NCBI GenBank assembly: GCA_017983845.1
Contig: JAGOAO010000005.1
Coordinates: forward strand, 10,033-74,032
Source of the DNA: Sediminibacterium sp.
GTDB taxonomy: Bacteria > Bacteroidota > Bacteroidia > Chitinophagales > Chitinophagaceae
Length of the DNA: 64,000 bases
Direction: 5' to 3'
Under the pieces are notes generated by a model. The model was not told where the DNA came from. It did no database searches and was given only the letters and a program-made list of their open reading frames with translations. Both the position numbers and the translations under genes were made by a program. This document shows, one piece after another, positions 1 through 9,370 of the stretch; the stretch's first letter is position 1, and every line of letters starts with the position of its first letter.

Positions 1-28
1 TGGTCACGAAGCAAAAGCTGAACATTAA
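1..28 (+). CDS. C-terminal tail of an upstream gene, probably an Alternative Complex III subunit (partial)
   Basis: Only the last codons are present. In one frame they read GHEAKAEH and then TAA at 26-28. The short His/Ala/Glu-rich end and its place 34 nt before actC fit the end of the ActB-type iron-sulfur/molybdopterin-like subunit, which precedes ActC in this operon type. The frame choice is inferred; another frame stays open slightly longer, to about position 35. Confidence 0.45.
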
Positions 29-62
29 TATATAGATTATAAAAATTTAGAAATAGACGAAG

Positions 63-1502
63 ATGCATATTAAATACGAATCACAACTGCGCGAACCTTT
101 GGTGTATGGTAACAAAACTTACCAACAAGTAACCGAAGATATCTTGCGTCCGATTGAAACGAAGCCAACACGTTTATGGTACATCGGCTTTTTTATTGCC
201 GTTACCTTATTGATGTTTGGTGCCTATAGCGTTTACCGTGAGGTGACTTATGGTATCGGTCAGTGGAACTTGAACAAAACCATTGGATGGGGTTGGGATA
301 TCACCAACTTCGTATGGTGGGTTGGTATCGGTCACGCGGGTACCTTGATCTCTGCGGTATTGTTATTGTTCCGTCAAGGTTGGAGAACGGGTGTGAATCG
401 TGCTGCAGAAGCAATGACCATCTTCGCCGTAATGTGTGCGGGTCAATTCCCGATCTTCCACATGGGTCGTGTTTGGATGGCTTTCTTTGTAATGCCTTAT
501 CCTAACTCTCGTGGTCCATTATGGGTGAACTTTAACTCTCCTTTGTTATGGGACGTATTTGCGATCTCTACTTATTTCACTGTTTCATTATTATTCTGGT
601 ACTCTGGTTTGATTCCAGATTTCGCTACCGTTCGTGATAGAGCATTTACAAAATTGCGTAAAAAATTATATGGTTTAGCTGCATTTGGTTGGACTGGTTC
701 TACTAAACACTGGCAACGTCATGAGAGTTTGTCTTTAGTGTTAGCTGGTTTGTCTACTCCACTTGTATTGTCTGTACACACGATTGTATCTTTTGACTTT
801 GCTACTTCAGTGATTCCTGGATGGCACACAACAATTTTCCCTCCTTACTTCGTTGCCGGTGCGATCTTCTCTGGATTCGCGATGGTACAAAGTTTGTTGA
901 TCATTGTTCGTAAAGTATTCGGTTTAGAAGATTACATTACTATTGGTCACATCGACTTAATGAATAAAGTAATTGTATTAACAGGTTCTATCGTTGGTAT
1001 CGCTTACTTAACAGAATTGTTCATGGGTTGGTATTCTCAAAATAAATATGAGGGTTATACTTTCTGGTATTCTCGTGCGTATTTATTTAGCCCTTATGGT
1101 TGGAGCTATTGGGGTATGATGGCTTGTAACGTATTGTCTCCTCAAATTTTCTGGTCTAGAAAAATGAGAAGAAACGTTTTCGTTACTTTCTTCATGAGCA
1201 TCATCGTAAACATTGGTATGTGGTTCGAGCGTTTCGTAATCATCGTTACCTCTTTATATCGTGACTATTTACCATCTAGCTGGTCTGTATACTACAGCCC
1301 TACCATTTGGGAGATTGGTTTCTACGTTGGAACATTTGGTTTGTTCTTCACTTGCTTCTTCTTATTTGCTAAATACTTCCCAGTAATTGCTGTGGCGGAA
1401 ATTAAGTATGTATTAAAGAGAAGTGGTGAATCTTTCAAACCAGGAATGGAAAGCATTGAGGCGCAACCTTTGGACAAATTTGTTCATGACAACGCGCACT
1501 AA
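63..1502 (+). CDS. actC: Alternative Complex III subunit ActC (NrfD/PsrC-like integral membrane protein)
   Basis: This 479-residue polytopic membrane protein of the NrfD/polysulfide reductase type has about ten hydrophobic segments, starting near residues 40-57, with a soluble N-terminus. In Alternative Complex III, ActC and ActF are the two NrfD-like subunits that house quinol oxidation. The complex passes electrons to cytochrome c or directly to a caa3 oxidase. Identification rests on the fold type plus strict synteny: actD, the cytochrome actE, actF and the cox genes follow on the same strand with 35-66 nt gaps. Nothing odd in length or composition. The ATG at 63 follows the preceding stop by 34 nt. 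Confidence 0.93.
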   Translation: MHIKYESQLREPLVYGNKTYQQVTEDILRPIETKPTRLWYIGFFIAVTLLMFGAYSVYREVTYGIGQWNLNKTIGWGWDITNFVWWVGIGHAGTLISAVLLLFRQGWRTGVNRAAEAMTIFAVMCAGQFPIFHMGRVWMAFFVMPYPNSRGPLWVNFNSPLLWDVFAISTYFTVSLLFWYSGLIPDFATVRDRAFTKLRKKLYGLAAFGWTGSTKHWQRHESLSLVLAGLSTPLVLSVHTIVSFDFATSVIPGWHTTIFPPYFVAGAIFSGFAMVQSLLIIVRKVFGLEDYITIGHIDLMNKVIVLTGSIVGIAYLTELFMGWYSQNKYEGYTFWYSRAYLFSPYGWSYWGMMACNVLSPQIFWSRKMRRNVFVTFFMSIIVNIGMWFERFVIIVTSLYRDYLPSSWSVYYSPTIWEIGFYVGTFGLFFTCFFLFAKYFPVIAVAEIKYVLKRSGESFKPGMESIEAQPLDKFVHDNAH

Positions 1503-1554
1503 TCGCTTTTAAAAAAAGAAATTATTTGGATCTGAATATTAATAGAAAATAATT

Positions 1555-2124
1555 ATGGCACAAAAGAAATTCGTAGTTGGCTGTTTTGATGACGAAGCAG
1601 TTTTATTTCCTGCAGTAAAGCAAGTGCGCACTGCTGGTTATAAGATCAAAGATGTGTACACACCATTTGCGGTGCACGGTTTAGACCATGCATTGGGTAT
1701 GCGTGAAACAAGTTTACACACTGCTGGTTTTATTTATGGTATCACTGGTACCACAACAGCAATCAGCGCAATCAGCTGGATCTTCACCAAAGACTGGCCT
1801 TTGAATATTGGTGGTAAACCTCATTTTGCTTTGCCAGCTTGGATCCCAATTATTTTCGAGTTAACCGTATTGTTTGCTGCCGTGGGTATGGTATTGACTT
1901 TCTGTTACCTATGTCAATTGGCACCAGGTGTGAAGAAGCACCACTTCCACAAAAGAGCAACAGACGATTTATTTGTCATGGCGATTGAGTGTACTGATAA
2001 AACAAACACCGACGATTTATTGGCTTTATTAAAAGCAAATGGTGCGGTTGAAACAGATGTGCAAGTAGCAGAAGAAGATTGGTGGTTTGGTACTTATGAT
2101 AATGAAGAAGCAGTAACTGCATAA
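1555..2124 (+). CDS. actD: Alternative Complex III subunit ActD (DUF3341)
   Basis: 189 residues. A soluble N-terminal part (about residues 1-50) starts with FVVGCFDDE. Two hydrophobic segments follow, near residues 57-77 and 97-122, then a soluble acidic C-terminal part. This is the DUF3341 layout known for ActD, a membrane-anchored structural subunit of Alternative Complex III with no known cofactor. It lies 52 nt after actC and 35 nt before actE, so it is almost certainly co-transcribed. Function within the complex is known only from family structures, not from visible catalytic residues. Confidence 0.92.
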   Translation: MAQKKFVVGCFDDEAVLFPAVKQVRTAGYKIKDVYTPFAVHGLDHALGMRETSLHTAGFIYGITGTTTAISAISWIFTKDWPLNIGGKPHFALPAWIPIIFELTVLFAAVGMVLTFCYLCQLAPGVKKHHFHKRATDDLFVMAIECTDKTNTDDLLALLKANGAVETDVQVAEEDWWFGTYDNEEAVTA

Positions 2125-2159
2125 GCGAAAAAAGAATTTATAAACTGATTAAGATATAC

Positions 2160-2762
2160 ATGATGAAGAAATATTTAATAATGAGCTTTTTAGTAGCGGT
2201 GGTTGCTTTGGTAAGCTGCTCTGACGTAAAACGTACTCCGGGTTCTGTTTACATGCCGGACATGGCGTACAGTCGTGCGATCGAATCTTACACAGATTTG
2301 TCTTACTTAAAAGACCAAGGCATTCATTTTGATGCGAAGCCTGTTGCTGGTACTATTGCGCGTGGTAAAGAAATGCCTTTCCCTTATGCAATGGACAAAG
2401 CGGGTGACACAACAAATTATATCGCTTCTAAGTCTGTAGTGAATCCAATCGATTCAATGTCTGCAAAAGAAACTGCAGAAGCAGAGCGTTTGTATTTAAT
2501 CAATTGTGGTATCTGTCATGGTGCTAAATTAGACGGTAATGGTCCTTTATATAAAGACGGCAATGGTCCTTATGCTGCAAAGCCTGCAACTTTAGTAGGA
2601 GATGTAAAGTATGAGAGCATGCCTGCTGGTCAAATGTTTTATTCTGTAGCATACGGTAAGAACTTAATGGGTTCTTATGCTTCTCAATTGAACAAGCACC
2701 AACGCTGGATGATTATCAAATACATCAAAGACAAACAAGCTGCAGCGAAAGCCGCAAAATAA
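2160..2762 (+). CDS. actE: Alternative Complex III subunit ActE, mono-heme cytochrome c lipoprotein
   Basis: 200 residues. A lipoprotein signal peptide ends at Cys20 (LVSC). A single c-type heme motif, Cys116-x-x-Cys119-His120 (CGICH), lies in a cytochrome c fold, and the Met in NLMGSY is a likely axial ligand. In Alternative Complex III, ActE carries electrons out towards the oxidase. Being lipidated, it would sit on the periplasmic face of the inner membrane next to ActF and CoxB. Two ATG codons lie in tandem at 2160 and 2163, so either could start the protein. Genes on both sides belong to the same complex. Confidence 0.93.
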   Translation: MMKKYLIMSFLVAVVALVSCSDVKRTPGSVYMPDMAYSRAIESYTDLSYLKDQGIHFDAKPVAGTIARGKEMPFPYAMDKAGDTTNYIASKSVVNPIDSMSAKETAEAERLYLINCGICHGAKLDGNGPLYKDGNGPYAAKPATLVGDVKYESMPAGQMFYSVAYGKNLMGSYASQLNKHQRWMIIKYIKDKQAAAKAAK

Positions 2763-2799
2763 TAAAGCACTTATTTAAAAGATTTTTAAAAGAGAAAAG

Positions 2800-4029
2800 A
2801 TGGCATCTATAAAAGAACAATTCGAAATTCCTGGTAGACTTAAAACATGGGCCTACTCCTTAATTGGTATTGGAGGCGCTGTGTTATTGTATGGTATGTT
2901 TACCAAAGGATTTAGCAGTGACGAGCATGAGCAAGTTCATTTTTGGGGTACGTTAATGTACAACACAATTTTCTGGACTTTGGTGTGTAACGCTGCTATG
3001 TTTTTCTTAAGCTTTAGTGCCATGGCACAAGCGGCTTGGATGCAATCCTTCCGTCGTATCCCTGAAGCCATTTCTACTTTGGTACCTGTTTTTGGTGGTA
3101 TCACTTTAATGGTGTTATTGTATATGATCTTTGGTCATAAGCATCATATCTACCATTGGTTGGATACAGAAGCGGTGGCAAACGATCCTATCTTAAAAGG
3201 AAAGACTGGTTTCTTGAATCCTACTTTCTTTGTGATCTGGACGACTTTAACCATTACTTTATGGAGTTATTTTGGTTATAGAATGCGTCAGTTATCGAAT
3301 CAAGCGGATGTTGCGCCAATGGATGCAACTACTGCGAAAGCATTTAATATCCAAAGCATGGTGCGTTCTGGTTTCTTCTTAGTATGGTTTGGTTTAACTG
3401 TAGCTTCTACGATTCCTTGGTTATGGATGATGAGTATCGATGCACATTGGTATTCTACCATGTATAGCTGGTATACTTTCGCTAGTACTTTTGTAGCGGG
3501 TATGGCTTTGATTGCTTTATGGGTAGTGTACCTTAAGAATAAAGGGTATTTAGAATTAACCAACAATGAGCACTTACACGATATCGCTAAGTTCATGTTT
3601 GCTTTCTCTATCTTCTGGACTTATTTATGGTTCTCTCAATACATGTTGATCTGGTACGCAAATATTCCTGAGGAGACAGTGTACTTTAAGCACCGTGTTC
3701 AAGGTCCTTACAAAGCCATCTTCTTCTTGAACCTAATCATCAATTTCTTGGCGCCTTTGTTAATCTTAATGAAGCGTTCTGCTAAGCGTAATTACACATT
3801 AGTTGCTTTAATGGCAGTAGTAATTATCTTTGGTCACTGGATTGATTTTTACCAAATGGTAATGGGTTCTTTGATGAAAGAGCATGTTGAATTAGGTGTA
3901 TTGGATTTTGGTATCCTTGCCTTCTTTGTAGGTGTAATGATTTTCTTTGTTGCAAAAGCTTTAGCAAGCAAGCCATTGATTGCGAAGCATCATCCATTCT
4001 TAAAAGAAAGTATTATCCACCATACTTAG
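2800..4029 (+). CDS. actF: Alternative Complex III subunit ActF (second NrfD-like membrane subunit)
   Basis: 409 residues, strongly hydrophobic, with about ten transmembrane helices (first at about residues 17-35). It is annotated in relatives as a quinol:cytochrome c oxidoreductase membrane subunit. It resembles ActC in fold class, not in sequence, as expected for the ActC/ActF pair. It sits 37 nt after actE and 49 nt before coxB, linking the complex III substitute directly to the oxidase genes. This supports a physical supercomplex (known for this family; inferred here). Confidence 0.92.
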   Translation: MASIKEQFEIPGRLKTWAYSLIGIGGAVLLYGMFTKGFSSDEHEQVHFWGTLMYNTIFWTLVCNAAMFFLSFSAMAQAAWMQSFRRIPEAISTLVPVFGGITLMVLLYMIFGHKHHIYHWLDTEAVANDPILKGKTGFLNPTFFVIWTTLTITLWSYFGYRMRQLSNQADVAPMDATTAKAFNIQSMVRSGFFLVWFGLTVASTIPWLWMMSIDAHWYSTMYSWYTFASTFVAGMALIALWVVYLKNKGYLELTNNEHLHDIAKFMFAFSIFWTYLWFSQYMLIWYANIPEETVYFKHRVQGPYKAIFFLNLIINFLAPLLILMKRSAKRNYTLVALMAVVIIFGHWIDFYQMVMGSLMKEHVELGVLDFGILAFFVGVMIFFVAKALASKPLIAKHHPFLKESIIHHT

Positions 4030-4078
4030 TAGACACACTTGTATAAAAATTATTAGAGTAAGAAAATAGAATACGATT

Positions 4079-5140
4079 ATGAGTTTATATTTATCTATAG
4101 CAATTATTGCCCTCATCTTTATTGTGATTTTTCAAATCGCAAAAGCAAGTGAGTATGTTTCTATCCTTAAAGGAGAAGAAGCCAGCCGTAAACAAAACAA
4201 CAAGATCAATGGTGCATTGATGGTCGTGTTTTTAGTATTAGGTTTTGTGGGCGTGTACGTTTGTAATGAATATCTTTTTGACAAGACTTTGTTAGCTCAA
4301 GAAGCTGCAAGTATACAAGGAGAAAAAGTGGACCAAATGATTTGGGTGACTTTAATCATTACAGGTATTGTATTCATCATCACTCAAATTTTATTGTTCT
4401 GGTTTGCGTTTAAGTACCAAGAAAAAGAAAACAGAAAATCTTTCTTCTTTGCACATAGCACTAAATTAGAATTGATCTGGACAGCGATTCCTGCAATCAC
4501 TTTAACTGTGTTGGTGATTTTTGGTTTACGTAACTGGTTCTTCTTTACTGGCGAGCCTCCAAAGAATGCAATGGTAGTGGAAGTAACTGGAAAGCAATTT
4601 GGATGGATCTTCCGTTACCCAGGTAAGGACGCCGTGTTTGGAAAAAAATATTATAAGAACATTGACCCTGCAACCAACTCTGTAGGTATTGTATGGGATG
4701 ATAAATTAGCACAAGACGATATTTTAACTGAACAAACAATGTATGTGGTGAAAGGCCAACCAGTTAAATTAATCATTGGTTCTAGAGACGTAATTCATGA
4801 CGTAGGTTTATCACACTTCCGTTTAAAGATGGATGCGGTACCTGGTATCCCAACTACGATGTGGTTTACGCCTAAGTTCACTACTGCAGAGATGAAAGAG
4901 AAAACGGGTAACCCTAATTTTGCTTACGAGATTTCTTGTGATCAAATGTGTGGTAACGGTCACTACTCTATGAAGGGTGTAATTGAAGTAGTAACACAAG
5001 AAGAATACGATCTATGGATGGCGAAGCAAAAAGCACAATACTTAGTGGCATTCCCTGAAAAGGATCCATCTAATGTTCCTGCAGCATCTACTGTGAGCGC
5101 AACAGACAGCACTGCAACAACTGCAGTAGCTAAAATGTAA
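4079..5140 (+). CDS. coxB: Cytochrome c oxidase subunit II (CuA subunit)
   Basis: 353 residues. The binuclear CuA site is intact: His240, then Cys287-x3-Cys291-x3-His295 and Met298 in CDQMCGNGHYSM. Four hydrophobic segments are visible (about 2-22, 46-64, 88-110, 131-152), two more than the classic two-helix hairpin. The extra N-terminal pair is typical of Bacteroidota homologues. No heme-binding CxxCH is fused to the C-terminus, so electrons must come from a separate cytochrome, plausibly ActE. The C-terminal 25 residues are Ala/Ser/Thr-rich and probably disordered. Confidence 0.95.
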   Translation: MSLYLSIAIIALIFIVIFQIAKASEYVSILKGEEASRKQNNKINGALMVVFLVLGFVGVYVCNEYLFDKTLLAQEAASIQGEKVDQMIWVTLIITGIVFIITQILLFWFAFKYQEKENRKSFFFAHSTKLELIWTAIPAITLTVLVIFGLRNWFFFTGEPPKNAMVVEVTGKQFGWIFRYPGKDAVFGKKYYKNIDPATNSVGIVWDDKLAQDDILTEQTMYVVKGQPVKLIIGSRDVIHDVGLSHFRLKMDAVPGIPTTMWFTPKFTTAEMKEKTGNPNFAYEISCDQMCGNGHYSMKGVIEVVTQEEYDLWMAKQKAQYLVAFPEKDPSNVPAASTVSATDSTATTAVAKM

Positions 5141-5206
5141 TTGACGATTAAAGAATTGAAGAGATTTATAAATAGAAGTTTAGAAAAATATTTTAAATAA
5201 AACGGT

Positions 5207-7036
5207 ATGAGTAACGAAGCAACAATAGTTCAAGACGTGCACGCACATAGCGCAGCACATCATGATGCACATGGTCATGACGATCATGGACACCACGAAC
5301 ACCATGAAACATTTTTATCAAAATATGTTTTCAGCATGGACCACAAAATGATCGCGAAGCAATTCTTGATCACGGGTATGGTATGGGCAGTATTAGGTGG
5401 TTTAATGAGTGTTCTTTTCCGTTTGCAATTAGGTTATCCTGATGCAAGTTTTCCTTGGTTAGAATCTCTTTTAGGAAAATGGGCAAAGGGTGGTCAAATC
5501 ACGCCTGAAGCTTATTATGCTTTAGTAACCACACACGGTACCGTATTGGTATTCTTTGTATTGACAGCAGGTTTATCTGGAACCTTCGCTAACTTCTTAA
5601 TCCCATTACAAATTGGTGCAAGAGATATGGCGTCTCCATTTATGAATATGTTGAGCTACTGGTTCTTCTTTGTAGCTAGTATCATTATGTTGTCTTCTAT
5701 GTTTGTAGAGACAGGGCCATTCAGTGGTGGCTGGACTGCGTATCCTCCATTGTCTGCATTGGGTGATGCTTCTCCAGGTTCTAAAACTGGTATGGACTTA
5801 TGGATTATCGCGATGGCATTATTCATTGTATCTTCTTTATTAGGTGGCTTGAACTATATCGCTACTATTTTAAACATGCGTACAAAGGGAATGAGCATGA
5901 CGCGTTTACCTTTAACAATTTGGGCATTGTTCTTTACAGCTGTATTGGGTGTATTGTCTTTCCCTGTATTGTTGTCTGGTATGATCTTATTAATTTTTGA
6001 TAGAAACTTCGGTACCTCTTTCTATCTTTCTGATATTTTTGTGAATGGTGTAGGTGCTTTACCGAACGAAGGTGGTAGCGCTATTTTATATCAACATTTA
6101 TTCTGGTTCTTAGGTCACCCAGAGGTTTACATTATCTTATTACCTGCCATGGGTATGGTATCTGAGATTATGTCTGTGAACTCTCGTAAACCAATCTTTG
6201 GTTATATGGCGATGTTAGGTTCTTTGTTTGCGATCGCAGCATTGGCCTTCTTAGTTTGGGCGCACCATATGTTCGTTACAGGATTAAATCCATTCTTGGG
6301 TTCTGTATTCGTACTATTAACTTTATTAATCGCGGTTCCTTCTGCTATCAAAGTATTCAACTGGTTGACGACTTTATGGAGAGGTAATATCCGTTTCACT
6401 CCAGGTATGTTATTCGCAATTGGTTTTGTGAGTTTATTTATCTCTGGTGGTTTAACTGGTATCTGGTTAGGAAACGCTGCTTTAGATATTCACTTGCATG
6501 ATACTTATTTCGTGATTGCGCATTTCCATATTGTAATGGGTGTGGCTTCTATGTTCGGTATGTTTGCTGGTGTGTACCACTGGTTCCCTAAAATGTATGG
6601 TCGTTACATGAACAACTCACTTGCGTATATCCACTTCTGGGTAACTATGGCGGGTGCGTACATGATCTTCTGGCCAATGCACTACGAAGGATTAGCGGGT
6701 ATGCCTCGTCGTTATTTTGACTTTAGCATCTGGGAAAGTTTCAAGCAATTTGCTGAATTGAATAAATTCATCACCATCGTTTCGATCATTGTGTTTGCTG
6801 TTCAAATCTTATTCTTGATCAACTTCTTCTATTCTATTTTCAAAGGACGTAAAGTAACTTCTGAGAATCCTTGGGAAGCAAATACTTTAGAGTGGACTAC
6901 GCCAATCCGTCCTGGTCACGGTAACTGGCCTGGTGAAATACCAGAAGTACACCGTTGGGCTTATGATTACGGTAAAGATGGGAAAGACTTCATTCCACAG
7001 ACTACTCCAGTAGGTGCGGATGAAACGACTCACTAA
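5207..7036 (+). CDS. coxA: Cytochrome c oxidase subunit I (heme-copper oxygen reductase)
   Basis: 609 residues; the catalytic oxygen-reducing, proton-pumping subunit. Cofactor ligands are all visible. His110 (TTHGT) and His441 are the low-spin heme ligands. His304-Pro-Glu-Val-Tyr308 gives CuB and the cross-linked tyrosine. His353-His354 are the further CuB ligands, and His439 is the high-spin heme ligand (AHFH). The HPEVY tyrosine makes this an A-family oxidase. The first 33 residues are unusually rich in His and Asp and precede the first conserved segment. A 14-bp hairpin follows the stop codon. Confidence 0.96.
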   Translation: MSNEATIVQDVHAHSAAHHDAHGHDDHGHHEHHETFLSKYVFSMDHKMIAKQFLITGMVWAVLGGLMSVLFRLQLGYPDASFPWLESLLGKWAKGGQITPEAYYALVTTHGTVLVFFVLTAGLSGTFANFLIPLQIGARDMASPFMNMLSYWFFFVASIIMLSSMFVETGPFSGGWTAYPPLSALGDASPGSKTGMDLWIIAMALFIVSSLLGGLNYIATILNMRTKGMSMTRLPLTIWALFFTAVLGVLSFPVLLSGMILLIFDRNFGTSFYLSDIFVNGVGALPNEGGSAILYQHLFWFLGHPEVYIILLPAMGMVSEIMSVNSRKPIFGYMAMLGSLFAIAALAFLVWAHHMFVTGLNPFLGSVFVLLTLLIAVPSAIKVFNWLTTLWRGNIRFTPGMLFAIGFVSLFISGGLTGIWLGNAALDIHLHDTYFVIAHFHIVMGVASMFGMFAGVYHWFPKMYGRYMNNSLAYIHFWVTMAGAYMIFWPMHYEGLAGMPRRYFDFSIWESFKQFAELNKFITIVSIIVFAVQILFLINFFYSIFKGRKVTSENPWEANTLEWTTPIRPGHGNWPGEIPEVHRWAYDYGKDGKDFIPQTTPVGADETTH

Positions 7037-7046
7037 TATATTCAGT

Positions 7047-7076
7047 TTACAATGCCCTGATTTCAGGGCATTGTAA
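7047..7076 (+). terminator. Intercistronic hairpin after coxA
   Basis: A perfect 14-bp inverted repeat (7047-7060 with 7063-7076) lies 11 nt after the coxA stop. It is followed by only a short T run (TTTC), so it may be a partial terminator or an RNA-stability hairpin that sets coxA to ctaB expression ratios rather than a full stop. ctaB begins 21 nt later. Confidence 0.6.
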
Positions 7077-7097
7077 TTTCAACAATCAATTTAATCC

Positions 7098-8000
7098 TTG
7101 AAAGCAACTTTTAAAAATTACGCGCAGTTGATGAAGTTCACCCTAAGTTTTACGGTGGTCTTTACCTGTGTAATTTGTTATCAGATTGCACCCAATATCA
7201 AATCTTTTGATTGGTGGAATATTTTGATTTTAACTTTTGCAGGTCTTTGTATTACAGGTAGTGCCAATGCAATTAACCAAGCGGTTGAGAAGGACACTGA
7301 CGCGCAAATGAAGCGTACCGCTTCGCGCCCAGTGGCTGCAGGAAGAATGTCTCAACAAACGGCGTATACTTTTGCAATCATTACTGGTGTGATTGGTGTT
7401 GGTTTAATGGCCTATACTTTTAACACGAGCTCGGCTGTATTGAGTGCGTTTAGTTTATTCTTATATGCGTTCATCTATACGCCACTTAAAAAAATAAACT
7501 CCATCGCAGTGTTGGTGGGCGCTTTTCCGGGTGCCATTCCTTGCTTGATTGGATGGGTAGCTGCAACGAATGAAATTAGTCCTTTGGCTGAATTTATTGT
7601 AGATGGAAAAACCTATTCAAACGCTGGTGGCTATGCATTGTTCTTGATTCAATTCCTTTGGCAGTTCCCTCATTTTTGGGCAATTGCTTGGGTATCGCAT
7701 ACGGATTATTCTAAAGTGGGTTTTAAATTATTACCTGCCGACAAAGGCCCAACCAAGTTTACTGCTTTACAATCTGTGATGTATGCAGTGTTGATGGTGC
7801 CGATAGGATTTTTACCTAATTACTTACATATTACGGGTGAGTGGAGTATGTGGGTGGTTTTGGTGGCGAATATTTTTATGGTAGTACAATGTGTGCGTTT
7901 ATACCAGAACATGGGTGTGCCTGCGGCGCGTCGTGTGATGTTTAGCAGCTACATTTATTTACCGATTGTGTATTTGGCTTTAATGGCGGATAAAATTTAG
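7098..8000 (+). CDS. ctaB: Protoheme IX farnesyltransferase (heme O synthase)
   Basis: 300 residues; a UbiA-family membrane prenyltransferase that farnesylates heme B to heme O for the oxidase encoded upstream. The first Asp-rich motif is present as NAINQAVEKDTDAQ followed by KRTASRP, and the second region is YTPLKKINSIAVLVGAFPG. About eight to nine transmembrane helices. The start is a TTG at 7098, giving MKATFKNYAQLMKFT, which matches the usual N-terminal amphipathic region. The first ATG (7131) would remove it, so TTG is preferred. Heme O would be converted to heme A by CtaA, encoded at 37,311. Confidence 0.92.
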   Translation: MKATFKNYAQLMKFTLSFTVVFTCVICYQIAPNIKSFDWWNILILTFAGLCITGSANAINQAVEKDTDAQMKRTASRPVAAGRMSQQTAYTFAIITGVIGVGLMAYTFNTSSAVLSAFSLFLYAFIYTPLKKINSIAVLVGAFPGAIPCLIGWVAATNEISPLAEFIVDGKTYSNAGGYALFLIQFLWQFPHFWAIAWVSHTDYSKVGFKLLPADKGPTKFTALQSVMYAVLMVPIGFLPNYLHITGEWSMWVVLVANIFMVVQCVRLYQNMGVPAARRVMFSSYIYLPIVYLALMADKI

Positions 8001-8048
8001 AAAAATAGGATCTTAATCTGATAAAGTAAGATCCAAAATGAAAAATAT

Positions 8049-8612
8049 ATGAGTACAAATCAAAAAAAAGCGCATCCTTATAAATTTATCCTTTGGGTAG
8101 GTTTAGGAAGTATCATTATGCTTTTTGCAGGATTGACCAGCGCTTATATTGTCAAAAAAGGTCAAGCCAATTGGTTGGACTTTGAATTGCCTGTGGTGTT
8201 CTGGTATTCTACTTTGGTGATTGTATTAAGTAGTGTGACCATGCAGATGGCTTTGAAGAAATTTAAAGAGCGTGAGATGGGTCAGTATCGTGGATTCATT
8301 ACTTTGACCGTGCTTTTAGGTCTTGTATTTGTGGTAACACAAATCATGGGCTTTAGCGCTTTGGAGGCAAATAGCATCGCCTTGACCGGTCCTAGAAGCA
8401 ATTCAGCTAGTTCTTTTTTATTGGTCATTGCTGGTTTGCACATCCTCCACGTGGTGGGCGGTGTAATTGCCCTTGCGATCATCTTTTTAAGAGCTTATTC
8501 TGTAAAAACGAAGTTCTATAATGCCCTGCCAGTGGAATTAGCATCCATTTATTGGCATTTTGTAGATATACTATGGATTTACCTTTTTGTGTTCCTACAA
8601 TTTGTAGGATAG
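8049..8612 (+). CDS. Cytochrome c oxidase subunit III-like protein (first copy)
   Basis: 187 residues, about five transmembrane helices. The C-terminal segment ELASIYWHFVDILWIYLF is the conserved subunit III signature (YWHFVDxxW). It is shorter than the classic seven-helix CoxC and is followed at once by a second subunit III-like gene. This two-gene arrangement recurs in Bacteroidota. Both are probably structural subunits supporting stable proton pumping. Its 3' end contains the promoter-like element of the next gene. Confidence 0.9.
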   Translation: MSTNQKKAHPYKFILWVGLGSIIMLFAGLTSAYIVKKGQANWLDFELPVVFWYSTLVIVLSSVTMQMALKKFKEREMGQYRGFITLTVLLGLVFVVTQIMGFSALEANSIALTGPRSNSASSFLLVIAGLHILHVVGGVIALAIIFLRAYSVKTKFYNALPVELASIYWHFVDILWIYLFVFLQFVG

Positions 8613-8632
8613 ACTAAAAACCAATATTTTTG
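8601..8632 (+). promoter_or_regulatory. Internal Bacteroidota-type promoter before the second subunit III gene
   Basis: A TTTG box at 8601-8604 and a TATTTTTG box (TAnnTTTG type) at 8625-8632 are separated by 20 nt, which matches the -33/-7 layout of the Bacteroidota primary sigma factor. The predicted start of transcription is near 8637, giving a leader of about 16 nt before the ATG at 8653. The -33 box lies inside the end of the previous coding region. Confidence 0.6.
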
Positions 8633-8652
8633 CACTGAAATTGTAATTGAAT

Positions 8653-9339
8653 ATGTCGACAACAACAACCGCTTCAGCAACTGAAGCAAAATTATGGGGT
8701 GGTGGAAAAAGCCCTTTTAATGTAGAGTACGGAAAAGTGATGATGTGGTACTTTTTAATGAGTGACGCATTCACCTTTGGTGCTTTCTTGATTTCTTATG
8801 GTACTGTTCGTTTTTCTACGAACGGATGGCCTGACCCGAACCTTGTATTTAAAAGTTTCCCATTTGCACCAGAAGGCGTGAACGCTCCGTTGGTGTTTGT
8901 ATCGGTGATGACTTTTATTTTGATCGTGAGTTCTGTAACCATGGTGTTGGCAGTGCATGCTGGTCACAATAATGATAAAAAAGGCGTTGTTAGAAATATG
9001 ATCTGGACCATCATTGGTGGTATCGCTTTCTTAAGCTGTCAAGCTTGGGAGTGGAGTCATTTATTCCACGAAGGTGCATGGTGGGGTCAAAACCCTTTCA
9101 TCAATGCAGATGGAACAGCTTCTTCTACCAATTTTACGAACTTCTTCTTCACGATTACTGGTTTCCACGGCTTCCACGTATTGAGTGGTGTGGTGATTAA
9201 TATTGTCATGTTGATTATGACTTTAACCAACCAATTTGAAAAAAGAGGCCATTACAATATGATTGAAAAGGCAGGTCTTTACTGGCACTTTGTAGATCTA
9301 GTATGGGTATTTGTATTTACTTGTTTCTACTTATTGTAA
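8653..9339 (+). CDS. Cytochrome c oxidase subunit III (second copy)
   Basis: 228 residues from the ATG at 8653 (a TTG two codons upstream is less likely). About five transmembrane helices. It carries the subunit III pattern with GFHGFHVLSGV and the C-terminal GLYWHFVDLVWVFVF. It is an integral membrane subunit of the oxidase and shares the YWHFVD signature with the preceding gene. Length fits the five-helix form of the family. It probably has its own promoter as well as read-through from the main operon. Confidence 0.92.
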   Translation: MSTTTTASATEAKLWGGGKSPFNVEYGKVMMWYFLMSDAFTFGAFLISYGTVRFSTNGWPDPNLVFKSFPFAPEGVNAPLVFVSVMTFILIVSSVTMVLAVHAGHNNDKKGVVRNMIWTIIGGIAFLSCQAWEWSHLFHEGAWWGQNPFINADGTASSTNFTNFFFTITGFHGFHVLSGVVINIVMLIMTLTNQFEKRGHYNMIEKAGLYWHFVDLVWVFVFTCFYLL

Positions 9340-9370
9340 TCTTATTTCCGAACTAACTAACGAACGAACT

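Noticed and set aside
9311..9370. Upstream start for the subunit IV gene
   Set aside because: The in-frame ATG at 9311 lies inside the second subunit III gene; ATG 9371 gives the normal family N-terminus.
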